Positions 10,663 to 20,313 of a DNA stretch of 64,000 nt are shown here, in pieces. Under the pieces are notes generated by a model. The model saw nothing but the letters and a program-made list of their open reading frames with translations, was not told where the DNA came from and searched no databases. The DNA is from Vibrio bathopelagicus (lineage in GTDB: Bacteria > Pseudomonadota > Gammaproteobacteria > Enterobacterales > Vibrionaceae), in NCBI RefSeq assembly GCF_014879975.1, contig NZ_CP062500.1:186001-250000 (forward strand), given 5' to 3'. Within the stretch, counting starts at the first letter, position 1, and the number at the start of each line of letters is the position of its first letter. The translations under genes were made by a program, and so were the position numbers.

Positions 10663-11742
10663 ATGAAGATTTTAGTTTGTGCATCTTACTTACATGCATG
10701 GAACAGCTTACGCCCTGAAGCCGCGATCTTTATTGAGCTTGCGCGTCAAGGTCACCAAGTCACTATTATGACCCAAGGTGAGTCTGAGCATGTATCAAAG
10801 TTAGAAGAGTGTGGCATTCGAGTCGTTGATGGTTATCCAAAGCGTAAAATTTGTTTTGATACCATTAAAAAGATTCGCCACGAGCTAAAAACGCATGATT
10901 ACGACATCTGCTATGCTTTTAACTCAAAGACAATACCTAATGCGGCGTTTGCGTGTATTGGTTTCAACGTTAAATTAGTCGTTTATCGAGGCACTACTGG
11001 CGGGTTATATCGACATGACCCTAGTGCTTATTTAACGCAACTTCACCCTCGTGTAGACGGTATTGTCTGTGTTTCAGAAGCGGTTCGACAAGATGTGGTG
11101 AAGCGCGTTTGGAAGAATAAAGATAACGTTGTTACCATATACAAAGGGCATGAATTGGATTGGTATAAAGTACCACCAACCGAGCGCTCTGAGTTTGGTT
11201 TGAATGAAGATGATGTAGTCTCAATTACTGCAGCGCACGTAAGGCCAAGTAAAGGTATTTCAGTTTTGCTTGAGGCGACCAAATACATTACGGCAACCAA
11301 CTTCCATTTGATCTTAGCGGGCAGCGGCTACGAGCCTCATTTTGATGAGATGAAAGCGAGCCCAATGAGTGAAAGGATTCATTACATCGGCCACCGTACA
11401 GACATCCCATCAATTATGTGTATGGCTGACTTTCAAGTTCAACCATCGATTAGTGGTGAGGGGCTACCGCGTACGATTGTAGAAGCCATGGCTAATGGCA
11501 CAACTTCTGTAGTGACAACTACTGGTGGTGCCCCTGAGCTCGTTGTAGATTGTGAGACTGGTTATATCGTCCCGGCCGGTGACGCTAAAGCGTTAGGTGA
11601 GGCAATGGACAAGCTCGCACAAGATAAGGCCAAGTGCACAACAATGAGTGAAGCGGCGAAGAAGCGCTTAGATGAAAGCTTTAGTTCACGAGTAACAGTG
11701 AAGAAGCACCTGGAGTTTTTTGAGAAGTTGCTAACCAGCTAA
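10663..11742 (+). CDS. Family 4 glycosyltransferase
   Basis: A GT-B transferase of 359 aa. The N-terminal half binds the acceptor, and the C-terminal half shows HVRPSKGISVLLEA and the donor-binding SGEGLPRTIVEAMANG (EX7E-type) motif at about 267-282. It follows the GT2 gene by 10 bp and precedes the pseudaminic acid operon by about 80 bp. It probably acts in core or O-chain assembly; donor and acceptor are unknown. Confidence 0.88.
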   Translation: MKILVCASYLHAWNSLRPEAAIFIELARQGHQVTIMTQGESEHVSKLEECGIRVVDGYPKRKICFDTIKKIRHELKTHDYDICYAFNSKTIPNAAFACIGFNVKLVVYRGTTGGLYRHDPSAYLTQLHPRVDGIVCVSEAVRQDVVKRVWKNKDNVVTIYKGHELDWYKVPPTERSEFGLNEDDVVSITAAHVRPSKGISVLLEATKYITATNFHLILAGSGYEPHFDEMKASPMSERIHYIGHRTDIPSIMCMADFQVQPSISGEGLPRTIVEAMANGTTSVVTTTGGAPELVVDCETGYIVPAGDAKALGEAMDKLAQDKAKCTTMSEAAKKRLDESFSSRVTVKKHLEFFEKLLTS

Positions 11743-11821
11743 AGTAGCTAGATATCAATTTGGAATTCAAGTACCTAAGTTTAAAACTTAGAGAAATAGA
11801 AATATATTAGAGTAGTTGAGT

Positions 11822-12835
11822 ATGCTAAATAACAAGACAGTATTAATTACAGGTGGCACAGGGTCGTTTGGTAAGCAATTTATCAAAACAATTCTTGACC
11901 GATACCAAGACGTAAAGAAGATCATTATCTTTTCTCGTGATGAACTGAAGCAATTTGAAATCAAGCAGCAATATCCACATAAGGATTTTCCTCAATTACG
12001 CTTCTTTATCGGCGATGTTCGTGATCGTAACCGTATGATTCAAGCGTGTGAAGATGTTGATGTTATTATCCATGCCGCTGCGATCAAACAAGTAGACACT
12101 GCTGAGTACAATCCGACTGAATGTATTCGCACAAATATTGATGGCGCAGAGAATGTGATTAGTGCGGCTCTTGCGTGTGGTGTGAAAGATGTTGTTGCTC
12201 TTTCGACCGATAAGGCATGTGCACCAATTAACTTATATGGTGCTACAAAACTTGCATCGGATAAGCTATTTGCTGCAGCAAATAATATTAAAGGCTCAAA
12301 AGACATTCGTTTCAGTGTCGTACGTTACGGCAATGTGATGGGCTCTCGTGGTTCGGTTATTCCATTCTTTATGCAGAAAAAAGAAGAGGGCTTACTGCCA
12401 ATTACACACGAAGAAATGACGCGTTTTAATATTTCTCTTCAAGATGGCGTGAATATGGTGATGTATGCTCTGGAGAATCATCTAGGCGGAGAGATCTTCG
12501 TACCAAAAATTCCATCATATAAAATCTTAGATATCGCAGAAGCGGTTGCTCCAGGAGTCGAAACGAAAGTCGTTGGTATCCGCCCTGGTGAAAAACTTCA
12601 TGAAGAAATGATCACTGACACCGACTCTCTTAATACGATCGATCTAGGTCGTTATTACGCGATCCTTCCTTCTGTATCTTTTACGTATACAGAAGATGAA
12701 TATATGAATCATCATAAAGCTGAAAAAGTTCCATTTGGTTTTAAGTATAACTCAGGTACCAATACTGAATGGGAAACCATTGAAGGTCTACGTGACCTAA
12801 TCAAAGAGCATGTTGACCCTAAATTTACAGTGTGA
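11822..12835 (+). CDS. pseB: UDP-N-acetylglucosamine 4,6-dehydratase (inverting) PseB
   Basis: First step of CMP-pseudaminic acid synthesis: UDP-GlcNAc is dehydrated at C4-C6 with C5 inversion. The 337-aa SDR protein shows TGGTGSFGKQF at the NADP site, and the catalytic region LSTDKACAPINLYGATKL contains the modified S-x-D-K-A and Y-x3-K motifs typical of PseB/FlaA1. I took ATG 11822, the family start; an in-frame TTG lies at 11816. Its stop overlaps the GTG start of pseC, showing translational coupling. Confidence 0.95.
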   Translation: MLNNKTVLITGGTGSFGKQFIKTILDRYQDVKKIIIFSRDELKQFEIKQQYPHKDFPQLRFFIGDVRDRNRMIQACEDVDVIIHAAAIKQVDTAEYNPTECIRTNIDGAENVISAALACGVKDVVALSTDKACAPINLYGATKLASDKLFAAANNIKGSKDIRFSVVRYGNVMGSRGSVIPFFMQKKEEGLLPITHEEMTRFNISLQDGVNMVMYALENHLGGEIFVPKIPSYKILDIAEAVAPGVETKVVGIRPGEKLHEEMITDTDSLNTIDLGRYYAILPSVSFTYTEDEYMNHHKAEKVPFGFKYNSGTNTEWETIEGLRDLIKEHVDPKFTV

Positions 12836-14007
12836 GTAGAGCAGTGATTCCATACGGCAAGCAAGAGATCAGTCAGCAAGAGATTGACAGTGTAGTTGAT
12901 GTCCTTAAATCTGACTTTTTAACTCAAGGACCACAAGTCCCTGCATTTGAAAACGCATTAACAGAACATACTGGCGCTGAGTATGCGCTGGCAGTGAATA
13001 GTGCAACCTCTGCTCTGCATATCGCTTGCTTGGCTTTAGGTTTGGATGAAGGTGATTGGTTGTGGACAACGCCTGTTACTTTTGTAGCATCTGCAAACTG
13101 TGGTCTTTATTGCGGAGCTAAAGTGGACTTTGTTGATATTGATTCAGCAACTTATAACATGTGCCCTAAAAAGCTAGAGCAAAAGCTAATTACTGCAAAA
13201 GCTACCGGAACTCTACCTAAAGTCGTCGTTCCTGTTCACTTATGTGGTCAACCTTGCGATATGGAATCTATTGCTAAGCTAGCCAAAGAATACGGCTTTA
13301 AAGTCATTGAAGATGCTTCACACGCTATTGGTGGTCAATACCAGGGACAACCAATTGGTAATTGTGAGTATTCTGATATCACCGTTTTCAGTTTTCACCC
13401 GGTGAAGATTGTGACAACAGCGGAAGGTGGCGCGGCGTTAACGAATCAGAAAGTACTAGCTGATAAAATGGCTCTATTACGCAGCCATGGTATCACTCGA
13501 GACCCTGAACTTATGAATGGGGCTTCTCATGGTGGTTGGTATTACCAACAGGTTGATTTAGGTTTCAACTACCGCATGACAGAACTTCAAGCTGCATTGG
13601 GTGTCACTCAAATGCAACGACTTGATGAGTTTGTTGCGGCGCGTCATGTGTTGTCTAAGCGTTATAATCAAATGTTATCTGAATTACCTTTAGTACTTCC
13701 TTATCAACTGGAAAACACGTATTCAGGTTTACATTTATTCGTAATCCGATTGAAATTAGATGAAATATCATTAACTCATAAGCAAGTATTTGACGCACTG
13801 CGTGAAAATGGTATCGGCGTTAATTTGCATTATATTCCGGTTCATACTCAGCCATATTACCTAGCTATGGGCTTTGCTGAAGGGGATTTTCCTGAGTCAG
13901 AGCGCTACTATCAAGAAGCAATCTCACTGCCAATGTTCCACTGTATGACGGAAGAGCAGCAAAATACCGTTGTGCGTGTAGTAACCGAAATTTTGACAGG
14001 TAAATAA
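12832..14007 (+). CDS. pseC: UDP-4-amino-4,6-dideoxy-AltNAc transaminase PseC
   Basis: A PLP aminotransferase (DegT/DnrJ/EryC1 family) that aminates C4 of the PseB product. At 391 aa it is normal. The PLP lysine lies in FSFHPVKIVTTAEGGA, and IEDASHAIGG supplies the cofactor Asp. The start is GTG at 12832, inside the pseB stop (GTGA overlap). Its stop overlaps the ATG of pseF at 14007. The tight overlaps indicate one operon, pseBCFG(H)I. Confidence 0.95.
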   Translation: MSRAVIPYGKQEISQQEIDSVVDVLKSDFLTQGPQVPAFENALTEHTGAEYALAVNSATSALHIACLALGLDEGDWLWTTPVTFVASANCGLYCGAKVDFVDIDSATYNMCPKKLEQKLITAKATGTLPKVVVPVHLCGQPCDMESIAKLAKEYGFKVIEDASHAIGGQYQGQPIGNCEYSDITVFSFHPVKIVTTAEGGAALTNQKVLADKMALLRSHGITRDPELMNGASHGGWYYQQVDLGFNYRMTELQAALGVTQMQRLDEFVAARHVLSKRYNQMLSELPLVLPYQLENTYSGLHLFVIRLKLDEISLTHKQVFDALRENGIGVNLHYIPVHTQPYYLAMGFAEGDFPESERYYQEAISLPMFHCMTEEQQNTVVRVVTEILTGK

Positions 14008-14690
14008 TGAACGTTGCTATTATTCCTGCACGTGGTGGCAGCAAACGTATTCCTCGTAAAAATATTAAGCACTTTCATGGCAAGCCAATGATCGCTTACT
14101 CAATCGAAGCTGCACTTGCTTCGGATTGTTTTGATAAGGTTATTGTCTCTACTGATGATGCGGAGATAGCTGAGGTAGCCAAGAAATATGGTGCTGAAGT
14201 ACCATTTTTACGCCCTGCTAACATCTCTGATGATTATGCAACGACAACGGATGTGATGCACCACGCCATTACTTGGTGCATGGATAATGGTTGGACTGTA
14301 GATGTGGTTTGTTGTTTATACGCGACCGCTCCCTTTGTAAAACCGGAATATCTTAAACAAGGTTTTGATAAGTTAAATAAAGGCTTATTTGAGTTTGTTT
14401 TTAGTGCCGCGACTTTTCCATTTCCGATTCAAAGAGCGATCAAAATTTCATCAGGAGGAGAGGTGTCAATGTTTTCTCCTGAAAATGAACAAGTTCGCTC
14501 TCAAGATCTAGAAGAAGCCTATCATGATGCTGGTCAGTTCTATTGGGGAAAGACCGATGCGTTCTTAGAGAAAAAAGCAATATTCTCGCATCATTCTAGT
14601 GTCGTTTTGTTACCTAGAAGTAGAGTTCAAGATATTGACACTAATGAAGATTGGGATTTGGCTGAGGCATTATACTCAGTTTTAAAATAA
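14007..14690 (+). CDS. pseF: Pseudaminic acid cytidylyltransferase PseF
   Basis: Activates pseudaminic acid with CTP to CMP-Pse. At 227 aa it belongs to the CMP-NeuA/KdsB nucleotidyltransferase group, with the N-terminal CTP site IPARGGSKRIPRKNIK at residues 5-20, VSTDDAEIA at about 47-55 and the C-terminal VQDIDTNEDW. It overlaps pseC by 1 bp. The order PseF before PseG and PseI is common in flagellar and O-antigen Pse clusters. Confidence 0.95.
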   Translation: MNVAIIPARGGSKRIPRKNIKHFHGKPMIAYSIEAALASDCFDKVIVSTDDAEIAEVAKKYGAEVPFLRPANISDDYATTTDVMHHAITWCMDNGWTVDVVCCLYATAPFVKPEYLKQGFDKLNKGLFEFVFSAATFPFPIQRAIKISSGGEVSMFSPENEQVRSQDLEEAYHDAGQFYWGKTDAFLEKKAIFSHHSSVVLLPRSRVQDIDTNEDWDLAEALYSVLK

Positions 14691-14700
14691 TTAGGTTTTT

Positions 14701-16200
14701 ATGAGAGTTATCTTTAGAGCGGATGCTTCATTTTGGGTTGGTAGCGGTCACATCATGCGCTGTTTAGTACTTGCAGATGCATTAAAAAACCTCGGTCATT
14801 CAATCTCTTTTGCATGTTTGCCACAGCCAAGTGACATGATTTCATATATTGAAGAGCGTGGTTTTCAGGTAGTAAAGCTAAACCCACCTAAAGAACCTTG
14901 TAAGCCTCAGCATGATGCAGATTATGAGGCTTGGCTGCAAAGGCCAAGTTCTGATGATGCATTGGACTTTATCCAAATGGTAGGTAGTGCTGATTTAGTA
15001 ATAACGGATCATTATGCTATTAGCAACAAGTGGCAACAGCTTGTTAGGCAATCAATGAGCTGCTTTTTAGTCGCTATTGATGACTTGGTTCGAGAGCATG
15101 ATGCTGATTTAATTGTCGATCAAACTCTTGGGCGTAAGCCTGTTGAATACTCAGGTTCTGCCCGAGCTTTAGTAGGAAGTGAGTATGCGATATTAGCCCC
15201 AAGATTTGCTTCAGTGAGAGAGCTCGCTTACATGCGGGTATTCCCTGAAACTAGACCTAAAGTTCTCATATCTATGGGGGGAATAGACAACCCCAATGCA
15301 ACTTTAAAGTCATTGAAAAGCCTTGTTGGTAAAGTCTGTGCTGATTTTACGGTGTTGCTAAGCCCTAGAGCACCTCACTATCAGCAGGTTAAGTCATGGT
15401 GCGACTTACACGTTAATGTTCAACATCAAGATTTTGAAGCCGACATGGCTGATTTAATGCTTAAACATGATATAGCGATTGGAGCTCCAGGAACTACAAG
15501 TTGGGAGCGAGCTTGTCTTGGCCTACCTAGCATATTAATACCATTAGCCGATAACCAAAAAACGATTTGCGCTCAATTACTTCTGCATAAAGCCATTATG
15601 AAAGTGTCTTTGGAAAATATTGAATCTCAGCTATTAGTGACCTATCAACAGGCAATGAGTCAATGGCATGAGCTATTTATGTCGAATCTAAAATTGTGTG
15701 ATGGTCTAGGCACCAGAAGGTTAGTCTTAGAAATTCAGCAGCTTATTGAACCAAATGATCATGCGAATTTACAGCTTGTATTTGCAACTCATGAGGATAT
15801 CAAAACAGTTTATAACTGGCAGTGCCACCCTAAGACCCGTGAATTTGCACTGAATACTGATATTCCTACATGGGAAGGTCACCAAAGCTGGATGAAGCGA
15901 AAGCTAGCCACAACCACTGACTTTTTTTACCTTGTTGAAGATAAGACAACAGGAAAAAAATTAGGTGTATTGCGATTAGATAAAACTGAACCTAAGAATT
16001 ATCTAGTATCAATCTTTGTTGCTCCTGAAGCTTACGGTTTAGGAGTCGCAACTGCTGCATTAAAAATGGCTGATGTTATCCATCCAGATCTGACATTACA
16101 TGCAACTGTATTAGAATGTAATAAAGCTTCTCAGAAGCTGTTCAAAAAAGCGAACTATACACAGCAAAATTCTGAGACGTTTATTCGTAACCCAATTTAA
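14701..16200 (+). CDS. pseG: Bifunctional PseG hydrolase fused to a PseH-like N-acetyltransferase
   Basis: A 499-aa two-domain protein. Residues 1 to about 345 are PseG, the UDP-sugar hydrolase that removes UDP from 2,4-diacetamido-trideoxy-altropyranose. Its N-terminal RADASFWVGSGHIMRC carries the family Gly-x-Gly-His site, and IGAPGTTSWERACLG lies in the second GT-B-like domain. From about residue 350 a GNAT domain follows (HEDIKTVYNWQ; VSIFVAPEAYGLGVATAALK; LECNKASQKLFKKANY), matching PseH, which acetylates the C4 amine before UDP release. No separate pseH is present, so the fusion completes the pathway. It follows pseF by 10 bp. Confidence 0.92.
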   Translation: MRVIFRADASFWVGSGHIMRCLVLADALKNLGHSISFACLPQPSDMISYIEERGFQVVKLNPPKEPCKPQHDADYEAWLQRPSSDDALDFIQMVGSADLVITDHYAISNKWQQLVRQSMSCFLVAIDDLVREHDADLIVDQTLGRKPVEYSGSARALVGSEYAILAPRFASVRELAYMRVFPETRPKVLISMGGIDNPNATLKSLKSLVGKVCADFTVLLSPRAPHYQQVKSWCDLHVNVQHQDFEADMADLMLKHDIAIGAPGTTSWERACLGLPSILIPLADNQKTICAQLLLHKAIMKVSLENIESQLLVTYQQAMSQWHELFMSNLKLCDGLGTRRLVLEIQQLIEPNDHANLQLVFATHEDIKTVYNWQCHPKTREFALNTDIPTWEGHQSWMKRKLATTTDFFYLVEDKTTGKKLGVLRLDKTEPKNYLVSIFVAPEAYGLGVATAALKMADVIHPDLTLHATVLECNKASQKLFKKANYTQQNSETFIRNPI

Positions 16201-16210
16201 TGAGATTCTG

Positions 16211-17260
16211 ATGAAACCATATATTTCAATTGACGGTCGAAACATAGGCCCTGACTACACTCCTTATATTATTGCTGAATTATCAGCAAATCATAATGGT
16301 GACATTAATCGCGCTTTCCAGATAATGGAAGAAGCGAAGAAATCAGGAGCAGATGCAATTAAGCTACAAACTTATACTCATGAAACGATCACCATGGATT
16401 GTGACAGTGATGAATTCCAGATTCATGGTGGCTTATGGGATGGGAAGACGCTTTATAACCTTTATAAGGGTGCTCATATGCCATGGGAGTGGCATAAGCC
16501 GTTATTTGAAAAGGCAAAAGAACTTGGGATTACTATTTTCAGTTCTCCATTTGATTTTACAGCCGTCGACTTATTAGAGTCATTAGATGCTCCAGCGTAT
16601 AAAATAGCCTCATTTGAAGTCATTGATTTACCGTTGATTAAGCGTGTTGCTCAAACAGGTAAACCGATGATCATTTCAACAGGAATGGCTAACAAAGAAG
16701 AAATTGCAGAGGCCATAAAAACCGCGAGAGATAATGGGTGTGAAGAGTTGGTAGTACTGCATTGCGTGAGTGGTTATCCTGCGCCACCTGACCAATATAA
16801 TCTTAAGACGATTGCTGACATCGCGGAACGATTTGAAGTTTTATCGGGTCTTTCTGATCACACTATTGACAATGCAACGGCTGTGGCTTCTGTAACATTA
16901 GGGGCGTGTTTGATCGAAAAACACGTGACTATGGATCGTAATGGCGGCGGAGCGGATGATAGTTTTTCTCTCGAACCTCATGAGCTTACTGCGCTTTGTA
17001 AAGATACAAAAACAGCATGGCAAGCAATGGGTCAAGTCAATTACGAAAGAACGGAAGCTGAAAAAGGAAACGTGAAATTCCGTCGCTCTTTATATGTGGT
17101 AAAAGACATAGCAGAAGGTGAATTGTTGACTCCTGAAAATATTCGGAGTATCAGACCTGGTTTTGGTTTGCCACCAAAATTCTATGAAGAAGTTCTAGGA
17201 AAAAAAGCTCTAACTAAGATAAATTCAGGAACTCCTTTATCCTTGAATTTATTTATATAG
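16211..17260 (+). CDS. pseI: Pseudaminic acid synthase PseI
   Basis: Condenses the 2,4-diacetamido sugar with phosphoenolpyruvate to give pseudaminic acid. The 349-aa protein has the NeuB-type TIM barrel (IIAELSANHNGDI at about 17-29; GLSDHT; EKHVTMDRNGGGADDSFSLEP) and a C-terminal antifreeze-like SAF domain from about 290. It is last in the operon, 10 bp after pseGH, and its stop abuts the stop of the opposing sialyltransferase-like gene. Confidence 0.96.
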   Translation: MKPYISIDGRNIGPDYTPYIIAELSANHNGDINRAFQIMEEAKKSGADAIKLQTYTHETITMDCDSDEFQIHGGLWDGKTLYNLYKGAHMPWEWHKPLFEKAKELGITIFSSPFDFTAVDLLESLDAPAYKIASFEVIDLPLIKRVAQTGKPMIISTGMANKEEIAEAIKTARDNGCEELVVLHCVSGYPAPPDQYNLKTIADIAERFEVLSGLSDHTIDNATAVASVTLGACLIEKHVTMDRNGGGADDSFSLEPHELTALCKDTKTAWQAMGQVNYERTEAEKGNVKFRRSLYVVKDIAEGELLTPENIRSIRPGFGLPPKFYEEVLGKKALTKINSGTPLSLNLFI

Positions 17261-18190
17261 TTAGATGTTAGATAGCTGTAGAGATATTAAATCTTGAAGG
17301 CTATCTTGTTTTTTTTCTAATTCAACTAGTATATTGGCAAAGTTATGAATTTTGCTGTCTGGAATTAATTTATACGTTTTACAATACTCTTCCATCCCCA
17401 TGCCGGCTGAAGAGTTAATTGATATTATGTTAACCTTATCTGTACTAGATAGTAGATAAAGCTCCAAAGGTAGTTTATTAGATAAAAATGTCACACCTTG
17501 TTCTTTGAAAGATAAATAATCTGACTCGTTTTCCTTTGGGTGCAATTTTAAAATTGGAGTGAAATCTCTACGTCTACTCTCTAATATTAATCTATTATAG
17601 ATGTCATAAAAGAAATCATTGTCTTTAAGCCTACCTTTTAACTTGTTAAATATGGGTTGTGTAGCGATGATTAATGTTTTATTGTTGAAGTTATCAGTAT
17701 TATAAAATTTAAAGCATTGTTGAATTTGTGATATTTTTGTTTTGTCTTTTGATAAAACAAGTCTTCTTCCTTTGTGTTGCACTGATTTTGGTAATTTTTC
17801 TGGGTGTATGACATAGATTTGGTCACATTGTTTTCTTTCACCAAATACATAATGCTTAGGGGGTTGATTTGATAGTAAACGAAATAATTGCTTGGGTTTG
17901 TCATCAATCTGGTGCTTAACGTAATTCCCCATACCATCTTCTACCATTGAGTAAGATCTAACTAGAAGGCGAAATAACCTAGACATTTTATTGTTATCAT
18001 TGAATAAGAAGAGTCTATTTATCCCTCCCTTTAGCTCTACGTTTTTATTGTTTTCATATATTGATGCTAATAATATATTTTTTAATTTATCAGGTATTGG
18101 CCAACCTCGAAGAGAACAAAATAAAATATATTTACCAATATATCCAATCTTCTTTATATGATTAACTAGCGATTCCCTATTCATTAACAC
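17261..18190 (-). CDS. Putative nonulosonate transferase (GT52/bacterial sialyltransferase-like)
   Basis: A 309-aa protein whose family is not obvious by overall sequence. It carries in order the two motifs described for bacterial sialyltransferases: an acidic-acidic-Gly motif (VEDG, residues 83-86) and an HP motif (LKLHPKE, 215-220), followed by a Ser-rich SINSSAG (257-263). It is strongly AT-rich and lies convergent with pseI, so CMP-pseudaminic acid is the most likely donor (inference). No signal peptide is seen, in line with a cytoplasmic transferase. A short variant could start at Met3. The 169 bp upstream (18191-18359) shows no gene. Confidence 0.65.
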   Translation of the reverse strand: MLMNRESLVNHIKKIGYIGKYILFCSLRGWPIPDKLKNILLASIYENNKNVELKGGINRLFLFNDNNKMSRLFRLLVRSYSMVEDGMGNYVKHQIDDKPKQLFRLLSNQPPKHYVFGERKQCDQIYVIHPEKLPKSVQHKGRRLVLSKDKTKISQIQQCFKFYNTDNFNNKTLIIATQPIFNKLKGRLKDNDFFYDIYNRLILESRRRDFTPILKLHPKENESDYLSFKEQGVTFLSNKLPLELYLLSSTDKVNIISINSSAGMGMEEYCKTYKLIPDSKIHNFANILVELEKKQDSLQDLISLQLSNI

Positions 18191-18359
18191 TAACTCTATT
18201 TTTGTAGGGAGTTGAGTTGTGTCTATGTCTTTAGGATCATATCTTGATAATCATAGAAATAAATTATGGTCGACGGATTTACATCATCTTGTGCTTTATA
18301 CAAGCTAAGTAATAAGTGCCTTACCGTCGAGCAGACATAAATATCTTTATGTGTTGAGT

Positions 18360-19112
18360 TCATGATTTACTTCTACTCAGTTTGAATTTAAAATTATGTA
18401 AGTGACGTTGAATAGTTTCGCTTAAATTGAAGTATTCACGCTTACACTTCTTAATAAAACTTCGAGTAGTAGTGCGCTTAGCATAGCCAATGTCTGAGTC
18501 GAACTTAGGGTCATTAGTTAAACAAGGGACTGCAGTTCCATAGCATTCAACGCCATGTTTCCAGAATCGATCCATGTAAATATCGACGGCCATATACCAT
18601 TCATTTGAATTATTAAGTAGTTTTTTTGCGCCTGAGGGCGTTAGAAAATAACCTGTAGCACTCATATGACCTTTAGTAAACTTATGTATGCTGGTTGAAC
18701 AACACTCAAAGATAGAATAAGAACTAAATTTACGACGTTTATTGTTAAATAATCTCACACACTCTACATTCTCTGGTATGTCACTAATATCTCGAATGAA
18801 GTTAAGGAATGCCTCTTTAAATATAAGAGCATCATCTTCAATCACGATTATTGGTTGGTTGAGTTCGACACACTTCTGCCATAATAAGTAATGGCTTGCA
18901 TAACACCCTAACTGACCAGCGCTTAGTGTTTTTGCCCTGTATGTTTGGCTTAAATCATTATTGTAAAGACTTAGTAGTGGGTGAGGGGGTAATGTTCTGC
19001 CATCAACGGCAGAAAAAAACTCAAAAGGAAGAGATAGTTCATCCAGTTGACAACTAATATTATCTTTTCTCTCAGTGGAAGATTCTAAATTTATGACAAA
19101 AATTTTAGTCAT
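18360..19112 (-). CDS. Family 25 glycosyltransferase (LPS biosynthesis), copy 2
   Basis: A 250-aa GT25 protein with KIFVINLESSTERKD at the N-terminus, FFSAVDGRT, GCYASHYLLWQKC and the intact acidic motif IEDDA (residues 91-95). I set the start at ATG 19112, which has GAGAG upstream and opens at the conserved strand. The open frame continues to 19148. The start overlaps the 3' end of the O-antigen ligase gene by 8 bp, so the two are coupled. It is a diverged paralogue of 2830-3588 and probably adds a core or O-antigen hexose. Confidence 0.87.
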   Translation of the reverse strand: MTKIFVINLESSTERKDNISCQLDELSLPFEFFSAVDGRTLPPHPLLSLYNNDLSQTYRAKTLSAGQLGCYASHYLLWQKCVELNQPIIVIEDDALIFKEAFLNFIRDISDIPENVECVRLFNNKRRKFSSYSIFECCSTSIHKFTKGHMSATGYFLTPSGAKKLLNNSNEWYMAVDIYMDRFWKHGVECYGTAVPCLTNDPKFDSDIGYAKRTTTRSFIKKCKREYFNLSETIQRHLHNFKFKLSRSKS

Positions 19113-20298
19113 TGGTAACTCTCTTACATCTTGAGCAAATAGGGACAAGGAACAATAAATATAACATCAGGGGTTGAGGGTGATTAAAAGGAACATCCGT
19201 TAATCCAGCAATGAAAAATAGACTAACTAAACCAATCACTATATATGTATCGAGTGATGATAATTTTTTCACTATCATTAGTGGATAAATTAGAAGTCCA
19301 ATTAAAAGTATTAGCCCTATAACCCCAGATTTAACCATTTTATCTAAAAATTGATTGTGGTAATGACTGGAAGCATAATAAAAAAGTTGACTGGATATTT
19401 CATTTTTATCTAGCTTTGTTTGTAATATTTTTTGTTGTTCATGCCCTTGCCCAAGTAACGGTTTTTTTTGTATTAACTCAGGAGCTAACATCCACATTTG
19501 TAACCTAAGACCAAAAGAAGTTCTATAGTCATCGGCTTGAATTCTTTTGATTTCATAAATAGTTCTATCATATCGTTGATCTATTTTATCTTTAAATAAA
19601 AAAACACCAGAAGAGGCTAAAATGGCTGTAAATATAAAAGAAGATAATATTTGTGTTCTTGACGGAGGGTTTTTAATACATTTAGCTATTATTATAATAA
19701 AGATACTTAAAGTGAACGCTAACCAAATACCTCTAGCCTCACTTAAGATTATAGGGGGGAATGATAGCAAAAAAGCTATCATAGGAAGAGCCTTTCTCTT
19801 TAAAGGTGAGTTATCTAGAAATAAAGAGAAAGCGATTATGGATATCAATGCACACGCTGTCGCGTAAGGTATCGGGTTTATATAGCCAGCATCACGCTCT
19901 ATACCTATATACAGATTGAAATAGATGCTATTGATACATACGGTAAAACTACCGACTAAAACTATCCATTGAATCACTCTTTGAGTAAGGATTTGATATG
20001 GAAAAAACAAAATAAACAGTGTCGCTCCAAGCAGTGCTCTTGTTTCTCTGGAGCTTGCCCCATGGTAATAGTAACTAAATATTGTATATATACATAATAG
20101 AGATAATAACCATATAAATGGATGTTTTATATTTTTAATGATTAGCTCTTTTTTATACAAAAATATACTAATCACTAAACTAAGTATAATAAATGGAATA
20201 AGCTTTTTATCACCACCATCTAATACAAGCATGCCTGTTACTGCAAAAAAATAAGGCAGTATCAGCAAAAGGGATAGGTTGCGTTTGATAAGAGTCAT
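19105..20298 (-). CDS. O-antigen ligase-like membrane protein (WaaL/Wzy_C family)
   Basis: A 397-aa polytopic inner-membrane protein with about ten hydrophobic helices and one large periplasmic loop at about 240-330. That loop contains GLRLQMWMLAPELIQKKPLLGQGHEQ and an SSHYHNQFLDKMVKSG segment; the Arg/His-rich G-H-x-H-N region is typical of Wzy_C O-antigen ligases. It would transfer the finished O-chain from undecaprenyl diphosphate to lipid A-core. AT-rich, as is usual. It is flanked by the lipid A acyltransferase gene and GT25, which favours ligase over polymerase. Confidence 0.82.
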   Translation of the reverse strand: MTLIKRNLSLLLILPYFFAVTGMLVLDGGDKKLIPFIILSLVISIFLYKKELIIKNIKHPFIWLLSLLCIYTIFSYYYHGASSRETRALLGATLFILFFPYQILTQRVIQWIVLVGSFTVCINSIYFNLYIGIERDAGYINPIPYATACALISIIAFSLFLDNSPLKRKALPMIAFLLSFPPIILSEARGIWLAFTLSIFIIIIAKCIKNPPSRTQILSSFIFTAILASSGVFLFKDKIDQRYDRTIYEIKRIQADDYRTSFGLRLQMWMLAPELIQKKPLLGQGHEQQKILQTKLDKNEISSQLFYYASSHYHNQFLDKMVKSGVIGLILLIGLLIYPLMIVKKLSSLDTYIVIGLVSLFFIAGLTDVPFNHPQPLMLYLLFLVPICSRCKRVTND

Positions 20299-20313
20299 TA
20301 TAATTATTACACA

